In this document: in pieces, positions 52,322-64,000 of the stretch | Layout: the number at the start of each line of letters is the position of its first letter | Numbering within the stretch: the stretch's first letter is position 1 | Source: Parelaphostrongylus tenuis | Taxonomy: Eukaryota; Nematoda; Chromadorea; Rhabditida; Metastrongylidae | Reading direction: 5' to 3' | Length of the DNA: 64,000 nt | NCBI GenBank assembly: GCA_019055375.1 | Contig: JAHQIW010007095.1 | Location: 62,001-126,000, forward strand | The notes under the pieces: generated by a model | The model's database searches: none | Seen by the model: the letters and a program-made list of their open reading frames with translations, nothing else | Told to the model about the DNA's origin: nothing | Position numbers and translations under genes: made by a program

Positions 52322-52612
52322 GAAGGATTTGCCACATGGATGTTCCACGGTCTCACGTTTCTTTTGCCTTTCCTGGCTGTAATGTATATGCTCGAGCTCT
52401 ATAACTCTTACACACTATATTGCATCTGGAGAGACCAGGAAAGCGTTTGGCAGGTTGGAAAAGTTTTTTCCTCATATTATGTTCAGATATCACTGACCGA
52501 GTGGGGAAGTGCTGAGCCAGCATCGAACAGTCAAGAGAAAGAGGGAAACGTAATCACATGCTGGCATTATACCAAATACGGTGAAAAACATACGAATTTG
52601 GCATTTTCTTGA
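52322..52612 (+). CDS. Exon-like open frame with a hydrophobic segment, unrecognised
   Basis: After an acceptor-like CAATTACAG the frame reads GFATWMFHGLTFLLPFLAVM, then YMLELYNSYTLYCIWRDQES and VWQVGKVFSSYYVQ, ending at a stop at 52610-52612. The first 30 residues could be a membrane span. No family is recognised. Confidence 0.22.
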   Translation, partial: EGFATWMFHGLTFLLPFLAVMYMLELYNSYTLYCIWRDQESVWQVGKVFSSYYVQISLTEWGSAEPASNSQEKEGNVITCWHYTKYGEKHTNLAFS

Positions 52613-53700
52613 CGAGAAGATGCGAGAGGTTAAATAGTAGAATTCATTGAATAGAACATAGCTTGAAATAATGGCTTACATTTCGGCTAGTTTCGTTTTG
52701 CTCAAAACCTGGAGGGAACAAATTGTCATCCAATCTACTCAGTCGAGACACTTTCATAACCTCAGTGGAGAAAGCATGATAATTAAATTTTCGTTTACGC
52801 AGTAAACAGCTTTTTGGAAAAAACTCATTTCCTTTTTTTGTCTTCCAATTATTTATTGGAGACAAACCACACAGATTCTTGCATGGTGTCGGAATGTGTT
52901 TGGCTCAGGTCGGAAAAAATTAGCTTGGGATATGGTGTAAGGTCACGTATAATCGCGAAGCACTCCTCCTTGCGGCTCATTTTGGATTTTTAACATTTAT
53001 TCAGACTTTTGCAAAAGTTTTTGCACAGATGCTTTAGACTCCTGTGTGAGTATACTGACTTTTAAATCAAAGTCTATGATACGTTTTTTGCGCCCTATAC
53101 ATGATGCCCACTGGAGCGTTTTGTATGATTTCAACTTTCCACCTAAATGGTCATATATATGGACATACTGCGATCTACTTGCTTCGCCAAAATATTCGTC
53201 CCCTCATGCCTCACAAGAGTTTAGGTATGGCGTACCTACACTCGAGCAATCGCCGTCACCACCGTCAGGACATATATTATGCTAATCTTTGTTGCTCTGA
53301 GACAGTCATGCAACTGGTTATGGGCTCAGACTAATTGATGCCTTGGAGTGTTGGGAGTATTTTGACCGCACTCCAGTCCACTGAATCACCACTTTTTGGA
53401 AGCGTTCTATAAATGTGTTTTCCTTTTTAAAATGGAGGGCACGATCGCTTTTTCTCTAAATATGGCCTAAAATTTCCATCGTTTCGTAGCCATTGAAACG
53501 GTTTTTTTTGCTCCAAGTTCATAAATTCTTCCTATTGCTCTTTTCTTGTGCGTGGACGGCTATTTGTTTGCGCGGTCTGTGTATGGAGGATGATAGGAAA
53601 GCTAATAAGCGAGTTTGTTTTTATCACTCACCTTTCGGTTGCTAGACGTTTCTAGGTTAATTCAGACGTTCAATAGTGGAAGCCAGTTTCTTTTGGTTTT
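52613..53700. other. No recognised gene
   Basis: Two overlapping plus-strand frames at 53046-53334 are unrecognised; the rest is background. Confidence 0.35.
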
Positions 53701-53706
53701 TGTCGG

Positions 53707-53708
<2 letters not shown>

Positions 53709-53750
<42 letters not shown>

Positions 53751-53752
53751 AA
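53709..53752. repeat. TA microsatellite
   Basis: A (TA)n run of about 43 bp with one interruption. Confidence 0.95.
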
Positions 53753-56229
53753 TAATCTTCGAAGTAGAATTCGCAAATTCTGTGATTTTCTTGGCCGATA
53801 TGACAGTTTTCTTCCAAGCAAAGACTTTCAGACTAGTGGAGTTCTTCCAATAATTGTGTTCATGTTGGATTAGTGAAAGGGACCATCGTGGCTACGGTCT
53901 ATTATCTTGATTGAGCGCGCTCTATAATGTCTCACGAATGTTGTCTTATCACACGAAAAGAAAGCGTTGACCAACGAAACAGTGAACCCTGAACGCTGAG
54001 CTACGTGCTAAGATATTACATACTTTAATTCAACGATGCATGCATTTTAGATACGTGGGTTCAGATCTAAAGCACATTACGAACGTTGCGCAACATTGGA
54101 ATGTTGTAAGCATAAATCGAAAGGTCGAAGGATGAACGAGAAGACTAATGAAAGGAACTCAGAGTGGATGCAAACATCTTCTAAGATTTGCCATCTACAA
54201 GATATGGTGATGCGCTTGTAAACCTTTCCAACTATTCGCATTCGCAACAGGAAACAATTTACGGACAATTGACCAGGCTCGCGGATGTTATACAAGCCTT
54301 AAGTAGACCACCATCATGGGTCGTAATCACTCCAGTTGCTCAAGAATGAAGCAAATATGAATTGGAGAGGACGTAAAACTCATGGGGAGTTTCTGTCTTA
54401 AGTATCCAAATATCTACGTAGACACTCCACCAGCACTATATCAGGGGCATTGAGACTACTTTATCCGATTAATAGACGACTATTGGCACTAGGTAATGAG
54501 TGCTTCATCAAACTAGAAAGATACTACAACTCAGAAAACCTACAACTGAAGCTTATAAATGCGAATTCAGGTATAAAAATCTTGAAAAAAAATGAAAAAA
54601 GTGTAGAAGAAGGTGATTATTAATTCGATCAAAATTGAAGGTTCCTGCTCTCTCGATACTGTTCCTTGTCGTCGGTGTAGGCAACATCGCCATGGTATCT
54701 CATATCGTTATTCAAAAGATGAAGGAGAACGCCACGTCACGTGTGAAGAATATTCTTCGAAAATATCCATCCATTGCTAAACTACGGTAAACTACGAGTC
54801 TCCCCGCGTTGCGATCGATAATCATGATCGATGAGAGATGATTTGAATGATCAATCGATCGATCGATCAGTTTAGGTGTATATGTAGAGCTTGGCGTACT
54901 GAGTCAAATCACAGTATCAAATTCATGAACTTCTTTCATGTTTCTTTTTGCGCTGACTGTCCTTTGTTATGTTTACGTTCTCCTGAGCTGTTATGTTATA
55001 AATCAGTTACATTCGTACATTATTTTTATATTCCTGTTTTTATAGTTAGCACGGGTTTGTCCGCGTAGCTCTGATGAGCATATGAGGCGATACATTTTGA
55101 TATTTATCTGTGTATGAATAAAGAAGCACTGTTATCCAGGAATTGTTCATTGGTCTTGGAAAATTTCTAGTATCGAAGTACGGAGTACCGCAGTATGATG
55201 TGACTATTAGAACTAGTGCCGAATAGACATATTTGCGTTGAGGACCACAGTACAGAGTAGCCGAGTAAATTGTCCAGTTCACGCCGCACTAAGACTATAG
55301 TTTCAAAGAGTTCTTCGCCATGTGTCAAAGATGCAATGCAAAAGTGTTCAAGAACCCTCTATTTAATGTTTTTTAGCAGTGGTGTGATATTATAAATCAA
55401 TGGAGTGTTCTCACGTTACAGTTCACCTACTCAAGTCCGTAGTAAAGAGTGTGCCTATGCTGGTCGCACCGTCATGGTGACTGATCAGTCCTCTGAGAGG
55501 TACTCCATGTATTTTAACTTTATCAATTAGCGTAGAGGTGGACGAGTGAATAATCAGCTCAATTTAAATAAGTAGCAGTAGCCTACCAGTGTGACAAGTT
55601 AGTGATTTCTTTGTTGGAAGGAAGTCTTGGTTGCAGAGCCCGCAGGAATGGAAGCCTTAGTGAATTTAGGGCTCAGGAGACCGCTTATGATGTTTAGTGT
55701 AAAATCATCTTTGACCACTGCGCTCCCCACTCCGTTTTCCGTGTAGCGCTTAGTCAGTAGTCGGCGAGTCTCCATCTGATGTACGAATGCTTACAGCCGT
55801 TCGCAGTTAAGACAGTGGGACGACTAGGTTCAACATAACTACGACATACTTTGATAAGTATCTGGCAATGTTCAGTAAAACGGGACTTGTATTGAATTCC
55901 ACACGATTTCCGAAGACGAATCGTTCTTGTATTCAACTATTTCTCAACAGCATTATGGAGTAGAGTTGATTGAATGAGCTACACAGTCACGAAGTTTTCA
56001 AAAATACTCGCCTTGAGGAATAACATGAATTTGCTAAGTGGCTTTGTCAATGATGGCTTATTCATTTAAACACCTTCTTGTGTTTCATATTACGTATGTT
56101 GTTTTTCAAAGATGTTCGCATGAAAAATCGAAATGACTATAACAGAACTTAGTCCGTGCAGTCCGTGCGTTATCGTTACCTGAATAACAACATGATCAGT
56201 CGTTTCACACTTTGTTAGATCCCAATGCA
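53753..56229. other. No recognised gene
   Basis: A plain region of 2.5 kb. A short GATC repeat (about 54850-54868) is the only patterned sequence. Frames of 60-80 codons show no motif. Confidence 0.4.
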
Positions 56230-56525
56230 GTCAGTTCTACAGCTGTAATTCATCTCCCATATAACAATAAGCGCTGAATCTAAACAGTGTGCAAAACCAA
56301 CTCGGATACTTCGATACCTGGATTGCCCGTCTCAGCTTGGGATATGAGCTCCAGCATAGCTTCCATTTTCTCTGGCGCGATTCTCTTTCATGGTAGTGGT
56401 TTATTCCAATCTTGGTGATGTACTCAAGGCCTATTCCATCATTCTGAACTGGTTGCTCCACGGATCTCTCTCTTCCAGGGATTCTGGAGCCCGGTTTGTT
56501 GCGAGGGCATGTAGAGCGTCCCAAG
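56230..56525 (-). mobile_element. RTE-type LINE (family 2), 3' end scrap
   Basis: The minus strand reads HYHERESRQRKWKLCWSSYP, then KLRRAIQVSKYPS. The spacing of Arg-Glu, Lys-Trp-Lys, Cys-Trp and QVSKYPS matches the family 2 end at 40.13-40.25 kb. The upstream part (GRSTCPRNKPGSRIPGRERS) is not clearly related. Confidence 0.5.
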
Positions 56526-56739
56526 GTGGTGGATAGGGAAACTAGACGGTAACCAAAAGCGACCGTGTGCTTCCCAGAGACGCAAGTGGATTTAGGGGAC
56601 GAATTCCATGTTTCTACAGCGGTGATTTGAAGGACCTGTGTTTCTACGAGTCAAATGGCCAAAAGCCTGCCATCAAATAGCGAGGGGTATTATACATGGG
56701 CGACGGCTAAGAGTTGCCTCAAACAAATAAACTTCTGTT

Positions 56740-59700
56740 TCTACGGGAGGTAACTGGTATGTGCTCAGCCTCCACATTCAAAGCTTAGCAAGCTACGCGT
56801 TGGGTATCAAATCCTGAAAAGAGTAACTCAGATGGACCTCATTGCTCTAATACCTGAAGAGCTCCCGGTACGGCAGCGTCGCCTGGGACCGGTACGAAAA
56901 GGCTGCTAAAATTTCTGGGCCAATTAGGCCGTCAAATTCGAAGCGGACTAAAATGACCATCTGCTCCTTAACGCGCGTACACTTGCATACGAATCCTCTG
57001 TAGATGATCTATTAATGTGAGCAAAAGGACTAGGCACGACGTCATTGGCCTAGCTACGCCAAGAAGACGCCACCGATTTCACGCTGTTTATGACACGGCG
57101 AAGAACTGTTTCTCGGAAAATGCAATCACAGGGTGTCAGCGGCGTTGGTGCTCTCGTCAGTGCAAGTCTAGTCATAAGCATCCATTCATCTGAACACCTA
57201 ACAACTCGGATCAGACGGTTGCGGTTGAAAAGATGTGATCAGCCTCCGCCTTGACCATCTTCATTGCTTACGCACCAACACCAAATTATAATAAAGACTA
57301 TGTAGAAGCGCTCTATAAGACCTCGAAAAGTCCTTCATAGAAGACCGCACATTCTTCAAGGTCATGATCGTTGGTGGTTTCAACGTGAAAATTGCACTTA
57401 AAAGAAAGCCTATAAAACGTCAAATTGGGACCAACGGACTAAAATGGAACGAACAGGATGAGAGCCCATCTGAGTTTGTTATGATGACTGATCATCCATG
57501 GTGACTCGCTGTTTGAAAGTTTCGCTTCCAACGGTGTACGTGGGGAGTCTCCCAATGCAGAGCACCATAGCGAAATAGAACACATTTTAATGAATCGAAA
57601 GTTCTGCTTAACCGACGTTCGTTCCTGTTCTTAAACTTCAAACAGGATCATAGCACTGCCTCTTTGGCGCAACATTCCATTTATCGCTGAAAAGAGAAGA
57701 AACTGCTAAATCCAAACAACGAAATCCCAGAACTACAATAGACACTTTATTGATACGTCTTCACAATGTATCTTTTTCACTGTGCAGATCCCAGTACTTT
57801 TAGCATTCGGTCAGTTTTTTTAGCCTTTTTGAATGCCGCAGAACACTGGTTGAGCGATTCTCCTTACAATCTCTAGCATAGTCTGACTGTGGCGTTCCAT
57901 ACGGCGTTTGTTGTTGACTGCTGGAGATTATGGGGTGGAGGCGACGAGCAGCACAACCACTCGGCCATTGCACCCTTAAACTACAATAAACTAGGATATG
58001 TTCAAATCATTAGCTCGCTCCGTTAACATCGACGAAGAATACAACCGGCTTATCCAGCATTCTGACGTTAGCGCTACAAAAGCGAGAGTTGTAAAGTCAT
58101 TAATAGACGTTTTCCTACAAATGTTGGAGGTGATACAGCAATGTGGAACAGCACCAACTTGAGGCAATCGGAATGTCACGTTCAAACTTGTAAAGGGCTA
58201 CAGAAATAACAGAAAAGAAAATTTTGAAGAGAGAAGAGCAGTAGTTATAGCCGACGCTGTAGAAGCTGGAAAAAATCCGCAAAGCCCACTAAAGCTTCCC
58301 CATTTGCAGGACCAAGGTAACTGCGCTCTGACGTTTTGACGAACACTTACACGATCCAGAAAAGCACTGCAAAAAATCATCACGATTACTCTAAGATCTT
58401 TTCAATAGCCGTGTCCTTTTCGCGTCATATAAACTGAAAGAGGGCAAACTTGTCGTTCCACCAGTTTTCCATTTCCAAACCGACACGGTGTGTCGTCGAT
58501 GAAGAATAGGGCAATACCTGATCCAGACACAATACGACTAGAACATTCGAAATTCTATTGGCAGTTCTCATCAACAGACTGGCTCGGCTCTTCACTCGTG
58601 GGTAGAATACAAGGTTCCTGGTCAATGGAAAACAGGCAATACTGTGTTAGTGTTCAGGAAGACTTACACCACAGTTAACCATATCCCAATCTGCTTGCTA
58701 TCCGTCTTCTATGAAACCTCAACTCGAGTCATTCTAGAACAGGATTGATAGAACGCTGAACAAAAAGCAGCTATGCAAACAAGCACGTTTTTGGAAAGGA
58801 CACAGTACTACAGACAATCTTCACATAATCAAAAAACTCACGGAAGTTCCACGAGAGTACAAAAGATTGCTCTGCTTCACTTCCGTCAATTCAGAGCAAG
58901 TCTTTAATTCAGTGAAAAGATGAGCGGTCAAAGAGGGTCTGAAAAGCTTGAAATTTCTTACACAGAACAAAACGATTCTCTATGAGCTATATAAAGATTC
59001 AGCAACCAAAATATCGCCATCCTACATATCGATAACACCCAACGACGTAAGAAGAGGGGTTCGACAAGGCAGTACATTCTCGCCAAAATTATCCACTGCC
59101 ACCATCCAAAACGTCATGTTGACACTAGAATGAGACAATATGGGTGTGAAAATCGACGGTCGACAATTGAACCATCTTTCCTTCGCTGATGATATCGCTC
59201 AATAACACGAAACGTCAGCTAACATTAGCTAAGCGAAACGAATGTTGACGAATTCTGACAAAGCTTGTGAAGAGATTCGTTTCCAACTTAATCCAACAAA
59301 AACGATGTGTATGAGAAAAGGATAGATGTTGAATGAGCTATTGATGCTCCGAAATGAATATCACCAAATTCTCTACTTTGCCTATTTAGGTCGTGAAGTC
59401 AACATGATGAACGGTCCACTTCCGAGTTGAGCAGGAGGAAGCGAGCTGCTCTGAGACCGTTTAAGAGCATTGACAATGTACTAGAGAGGAGCGAAAAACG
59501 TTTTACTCCGTGCGCACTTTTACGACTCGTCGATTATCCCTGTCCTAACGTATGCATCACCAGCGTTGTCGCTACGTAAGCCAAGATATAAGACCACCTG
59601 GCGTTATTATACGAGCAATCAAAAGGTCGATGCTAGTATGCCGTATCTCGCAAATGTGAGAAAGTATCCGAAGTTCTAACCTACGTCAACAATCGGAAAT

Positions 59701-59995
59701 CAAAGATGCCATTTTACTCCGCTAGGCTATGAAAGATAAGGTGGTCGGATACTTAATGCGCTTTAACGACAACAGAGATGAAGCCGTTACCGAATGAGTT
59801 CCTCGATATGTCAATCGCCTTACAAAAAACCATCGCCCAATAGTCCGCTTTCTTTACGGAAAACCTAGATGATAGATGATCAACGAATTCGTGAGTGAGG
59901 AAGACCCACTAGGCTATGCGTGCACGCAATAGGGAAAAATGTAAGTATTACTGATGCCAGCTCGAGTCAGTCGACGATCAACGGGACGACAGGTG
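56740..59995 (+). mobile_element. RTE-type LINE (family 1), near full-length but decayed
   Basis: The only copy reaching the endonuclease start. The leader ends in AAATTCGAAGCGGACTAAAA with ATG at 56951. Endonuclease pieces follow: an arginine-rich ETRRR-equivalent near 57060, HGEELFLGKCNHR near 57100, DLEKSFIEDRTFFKVMIVGG near 57330 and NRTHFNESKVLLNRRS near 57580. Reverse transcriptase pieces: a motif A-like LCFTSVNSEQVFNSVK near 58880, VRRGVRQGSTFSPKLSTATI near 59050, and RQLNHLSFADDIA with intact FADD near 59160-59200. The C-terminal MMN, SRRKRAA and RSFYDSSIIPVLTYAS-type blocks lie near 59400-59560. The 3' end is GGACGACAGGTG at 59983-59994. Dozens of stops and frameshifts. Confidence 0.87.
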
Positions 59996-60179
59996 TTACA
60001 GGTGAAAGTTATTGCTGTTTGTAGATTCAGAAAGCTGACGCTAGCCACAAACATTTTCACCCATCGTTTTTATGTTATTCCAAAGGGCGCTTGCATTCTT
60101 TCGGACTCCAATCCAGTGTTCTTTTCGTTCATCTCTCATCTGTTCTTCTTAACATGTGATTGATCCATCTCTGTTTCGC

Positions 60180-61140
60180 ATTATATGCACATAATTCTGA
60201 ATCTTACAGATGAGATGGTTTTCGAAGATGTGAGCTGCGCAAACCAACTAGAAATTATGAGTGTTGATCAACTTCTAGAAGACTTTGCTCAGATGCCTTG
60301 TGAATGATGCGCACATTTTTTGACGTGGTTGTAATATCAGCTCACGTCTGTGCTGCATAACAGAGCGCTGAGAGGAATGCTGATTCGAAGGGGTGAGCAT
60401 ACTTTACGGTTTCCATCTGGTCGATGGCTCCTTTGATAGGAACGAATGAGGCTCATGCTGTTCTCTTTCTTCTGTCTAGTTCCTCCTTCACATGTGTATC
60501 AAGTTCATTTGAACGCCCAAGGTACACGTACGAGGTGGTCTCCGTAATCGAAGAACCATGTACCTCATTGTGTTTGGCTTCGCGATGAATTCTTAAAGAA
60601 CTGGGTCTTCGTCCTGTTCATGCATAACTCATCCTTTTTCTTGCTTCGTTGAGTTCATAGAGCATCATCTCTGCTTCACTGATACTTTTCAGAAAATGAT
60701 CATGTTGTGCGTAAAATGGAAGTCCGATGGGAATCTTCCAACAGTACTTTGCCTTCTTCGGCCCAATCGAGCCACTTGTTCATCCACTGTAGTGCAATAG
60801 TGAGAAACTTTAGCGATATAGTGTGCCGCTTTGTTGAACCACTTTTCTGTGGATATGGTGAGGGCGCGACGGAAAACCGCATCCTTGCGCTGCAGTTGCG
60901 ATGATATTTTGCTGATCTTCGTACATAGGACGGGTTTACACCTTAGTCGATGAGCGCAGATAGTAATGTATTCGTTTCGACGCTGCCAAAAGTTTTTCAA
61001 ACACAATAAAGGTATAGATCAAGAGCAGTGTGATATTCCCAATGAACTTCAGTGACCCTTGGCACTGTTTGAATCAGGTCTATGCATCGATTTCCCTTTC
61101 GGAGGGCGATCCTTACAAAGCTTGTAGAGTGCACTCAACG
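60180..61140 (-). mobile_element. RTE-type LINE (family 2), reverse transcriptase fragment
   Basis: Minus strand: SMHRPDSNSAKGH-type start near 61090 (from HIRTVS), IPLLCLKNFWQ (motif A region, frameshifted) near 61000, AAHYIAKVSHYCTTVDEQVA near 60800 (from GDTISPKLFTAALQWMNKWL), then YVYLGRSNELDTHVKEELDR near 60520 and the LCYAAQT block near 60360. The same family as 18.0-19.4 kb. Confidence 0.78.
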
Positions 61141-61429
61141 AACATCTTGGGCAGTATTATCGAAGGTCCGTTCTTCCGCCATTTTCGAGCAGAATGGCTG
61201 TGAGCGATGTCCTTTACTGGTCTGCGGTTTTTCCTTTCTGAAGGATTATCATGCATCTTGCGAGAAATGACAGGTTATGCAAAAATCTCAAGCCGTTTTG
61301 AAATTTTGAAGAATGATTTCTGCAATACGTTGTTCCCAACAAAAGACAAGCACTAATAGTCAAAGTATTCTCCATCGACGTCGACAGTTCCTGCTACTTT
61401 CAGGTAAGAGATTGATGCCTCGGCAGAAA

Positions 61430-61535
61430 GAGTACCACTAATCTTGCGCACCGCTTCACAGGCATTTTCTTCTATGCTCTATTCGTGCATAAGTAGCAAG
61501 CGAATTTGTTCCTATGACAGCTCGATCTCAAAGCA
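61430..61535 (-). pseudogene. mariner transposase N-terminus scrap
   Basis: Minus-strand frames read LSQEQIRLLLMHE and ENACEAVRKI, matching the MELSSQQVRLLLIHEW...SEAARR start of the mariner at 33.76 kb. Nothing more of the transposase is visible. Confidence 0.6.
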
Positions 61536-61549
61536 AGTATACCTACTTG

Positions 61550-61870
61550 TACACTTAGACGGTCCGTCTTCACGAATTGAGCAGGCCACAGCACATTTTC
61601 CATTCTTCTCTTATTCTCGCCATTGTCGGCCATAATGGTGATCTGATTCGAACATGGCGGCTAGCGCGAGTTTCTTACCGTGATCTATAAATTATCGGCA
61701 ACTGTAAGTACGGCTGATTAGTTCTTCTTACGAACACGACCTCCCAAAGTGTGAATGGTTGTCCTCGAGGCTGGGTGTAACCACGTGAGATCTACTCTAT
61801 AGTTCGCTTTGTCCATCTGTCATCCATGATTCTCTCTGCTTCACCAAACACGAGGTTTTAATACAAATTT
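61550..61870 (-). mobile_element. RTE-type LINE (family 2), 3' end fragment
   Basis: Minus strand: WLHPASRTTIHTLGGRVRKK near 61780, PPCSNQITIMADNGENKRRM near 61640, and the AQFVKTDRLSVQV end near 61560. It matches 17.3-17.45 and 40.13-40.4 kb. Confidence 0.72.
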
Positions 61871-61899
61871 ACTTTATACAAAGTAGTACAACAGAGGTC

Positions 61900-64000
61900 G
61901 TTCGGCGGCTAATTTAGATTTGACTCACCGTTTCGCTGTTATGGCATCCACTAAAAATGTAGACAGACCAGCCGCATTGAATCCTACATGGACGAGGTGT
62001 GTGCCTGAACTAGATCCGTAGAGATCGATGTAGGATATAGCGCGAAGTTATACGTGAATAGGAGGAACTCATCTTTGGAAATCTTAGCGGGATTTTTGGA
62101 ATGGATCCAAAACGCCTCAAGGACTTTGCGCGCCGAGGTCATACGTTCTTGCGCAGGGATATTATCTTTCACATCAAGGTCGTTCCTCTCATGTATCTGT
62201 GTTCTGTGCGTACTTAGTGGGGTACTTGGTCTAGAATTACTTTTATCACCTAGGTGCTTTTTATATGGACATAGAGTGGCCTACCCGTTTCGCCATCGTA
62301 CTTGTCGCCGCACGCCTTGAAAGAGATTGAATAAACTTTACCTTTACTCATGCAATCACTGTCTTTACCGTTAGGACAAATTATGCACTATTTTGTTGTA
62401 GATAGACGATCGTACAAGCGATTACGGACTAGCTGACGCTTAAGATTATTCGGCGGCATCGCAATCGTAGCAACCGATTCATCCAAGCCTACCCTTTTCA
62501 AATACCGTCTAATATCTATACTTATTTCATTTGTAAAAAAAGAAGCACGAACGGGACCTTATTTTCAGCGAAGTTTCTGTTGAGGGGCATATGGTTTTCT
62601 TTAAACTTATCCCAGTGGACTACATTTTCATAGCCATTGGGAATGGATATTTGGCAAGCCAATTCTACTGATTCCACCTTCTGCTCTCTCCCAGTGCGCA
62701 CACAGGCAGCTGTACGAAACATGTTTTTAGTGGGCGCCTTTTTTTGTGCGTGAGGGGTGAGATGAGAGGTATGAACAAAAAAAATATTTTAATTGCTTGG
62801 CTTTCGATACCACCTAGTGAATTAGCCGCTCTCAGATAGTTTTACCTGGGCGTTAAGAAAGGGGGGCCAATTTTCTTCAGGTGTTTCACGGGCGAATCTT
62901 ATGTACTCTGACTTTTTCACTGTCAACAATTTGAAACATCTGTCCATTTCTTCTTATGTGGAACAGATAACAAAGCAATCACAACGTATTTACAGTGGAG
63001 TATTGGCTTGAGACTAATTACTGGGGCTTCCACTTTAGACATGAAAGCATTAGTGAGAACCAGTGCCGGTCGCTGACCCATTGCCAACCCTTTCTTTCGT
63101 CAAAATAGTTTCCGGACCATCTAAGACCGAACAGTTTACGCACTCATTTAGGAGAACCATCAGTTGTTGAATCGACAAGACGTACATGTTTGATGCTCCT
63201 TAGTGTTGAACGAGGAGCTCGCAAATGGCTTGTAATGCGGAGTCATTCGACGTGTTCGTATAAAGGGTGTGAACGTTGAAGGACTCCGTTACGTACAGCT
63301 GTTGAAACATGCGCTCCTTAGATGGTCTAAGAATATTTGAAGGTTAGTGAGATACGCTGTGCCTTAACAACTGGGATATTATTAGAGCAAGGAACTATGC
63401 TATTCTATCCGTAAGTCCGTGTACACAGCTGATGATGGGTCTGACCTCAAATATTGATGGATTGCTAAATATAAGATCATCAGCGCATGTTAATGGGTTT
63501 TTATAAGCAAATATAAGACAGGACACGTTGGTAAATCAACTTTTAAATGATAAGAGATGGTTTCAAACCAGCTGCTTTTGCTATTCTGACCCACTCATCA
63601 CTAACGTTTCGTATTGGTTTCTGAATTCTTTTTTAGAGGACGGTCGATAGAGGGTGGTATCCTCAAAATGTTTTTTATTATATCTCAATATCTAACTGGC
63701 GGGCAATTACCACACACTCCCCACCCTTATCACTAACGGAAAGTTTAATGTTCTTGGATTCTATCAGCTCCCGAACCTCCCACATTCCACATTTGTGTGC
63801 TTCTGTAAGGGTGAAGCGAAACTTTTTTCCGCGATAGTGATTGAGAATTTTAAAGGATTTCGTTCGCAAATATCCGAATTGTTATATCTGTTCATTGTTA
63901 GGGTCTTGCTATCTATGAAATTGTTGAGGAAATGGTGGTAATGAAAATGCCCTGTTTGTTGTTGTTCACTCCTAATATGTTCTTCATCATTAGCCTTTTT
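61900..64000 (-). mobile_element. Penelope-like element, decayed, runs off the window end
   Basis: Minus strand from the right edge: KCGMWEVRELIESKNIKLSV and SDKGGECVVIARQLDIEI (63800-63680, N-terminal to the RT). RT remnants lie at 63500-62900, with the catalytic region near 62970 destroyed. The ISIPNGYENVVHWDKFKENH and AENKVPFVLLFLQMK blocks follow (62650-62525), then a linker with Cys motifs (about 62480-62340). The GIY-YIG end has TSARKVLEAFWIHSKNPAKI (62130-62060) and a stop at 61984. The nuclease core itself is eroded. The same family as the other three PLE copies. Confidence 0.85.

Noticed and set aside
54850..54868. GATC tandem words as a regulatory site
   Set aside because: A short simple repeat with no supporting context.

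Overview
The window looks like gene-poor, repeat-crowded nuclear DNA of a nematode, probably a strongylid such as a hookworm. This is inference. It rests on AT-rich sequence, short introns with TTTCAG-like acceptors, and many decayed RTE-type LINEs, Penelope-like elements, mariner remnants and tRNA-derived SINEs. There is no bacterial-style operon, no rRNA, no CRISPR array and no long intact open reading frame. Nearly every recognisable protein is a frameshifted or truncated retroelement.

Layout. 1-900: end of a Penelope-like element (PLE, GIY-YIG domain). 1.2-7.1 kb: four RTE fragments, one inserted inside another with a 17-nt target-site duplication, plus a solo hammerhead ribozyme. 7.1-14.2 kb: a fold-back repeat, two SINEs and isolated exon-like frames. 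14.3-19.5 kb: a PLE (reverse transcriptase to GIY-YIG), a deleted mariner, and a second RTE family split by a palindromic ribozyme-bearing repeat. 19.5-23.0 kb: exon-like open frames on the + strand, the best host-gene candidate. 23-34 kb: repeat remnants, tRNA-like elements, a PLE scrap with an adjacent SINE, a GC-rich island and a fold-back mariner. 35.4-38.1 kb: the densest cluster of hammerhead repeats. 40-48 kb: RTE scraps, two SINEs, a candidate secreted-protein gene, two tandem-dimer repeats and another palindromic hammerhead repeat. 48.7-51 kb: the best-preserved minus-strand RTE. 51.1-51.7 kb: another palindromic hammerhead repeat. 52-56 kb: little recognisable. 56.2-61.9 kb: a near full-length but decayed RTE and further RTE scraps. 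61.9-64 kb: a PLE running off the end.

Main observation. At least three families of short non-coding repeats carry the hammerhead self-cleaving ribozyme core (CUGANGA, stem II, GAAA). They make a self-complementary stem III and a 3-6 bp stem I. Four copies look structurally sound: 4436-4480, 35429-35476 and 35711-35758 on the minus strand, and 51192-51234 on the minus strand with one stem I mismatch. A fifth, at 37357-37394 on the + strand, has an intact core but only 3 bp of stem I. The element at 35390-35770 has a ribozyme in each of two direct repeats 282 nt apart, with flanking 14-nt target-site duplications. That is the architecture of a small non-autonomous retroelement (retrozyme) that could yield a 282-nt RNA. 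Other copies are arranged as inverted repeats. The PLEs in the same window are plausible sources of the mobilising enzyme; that link is inference.
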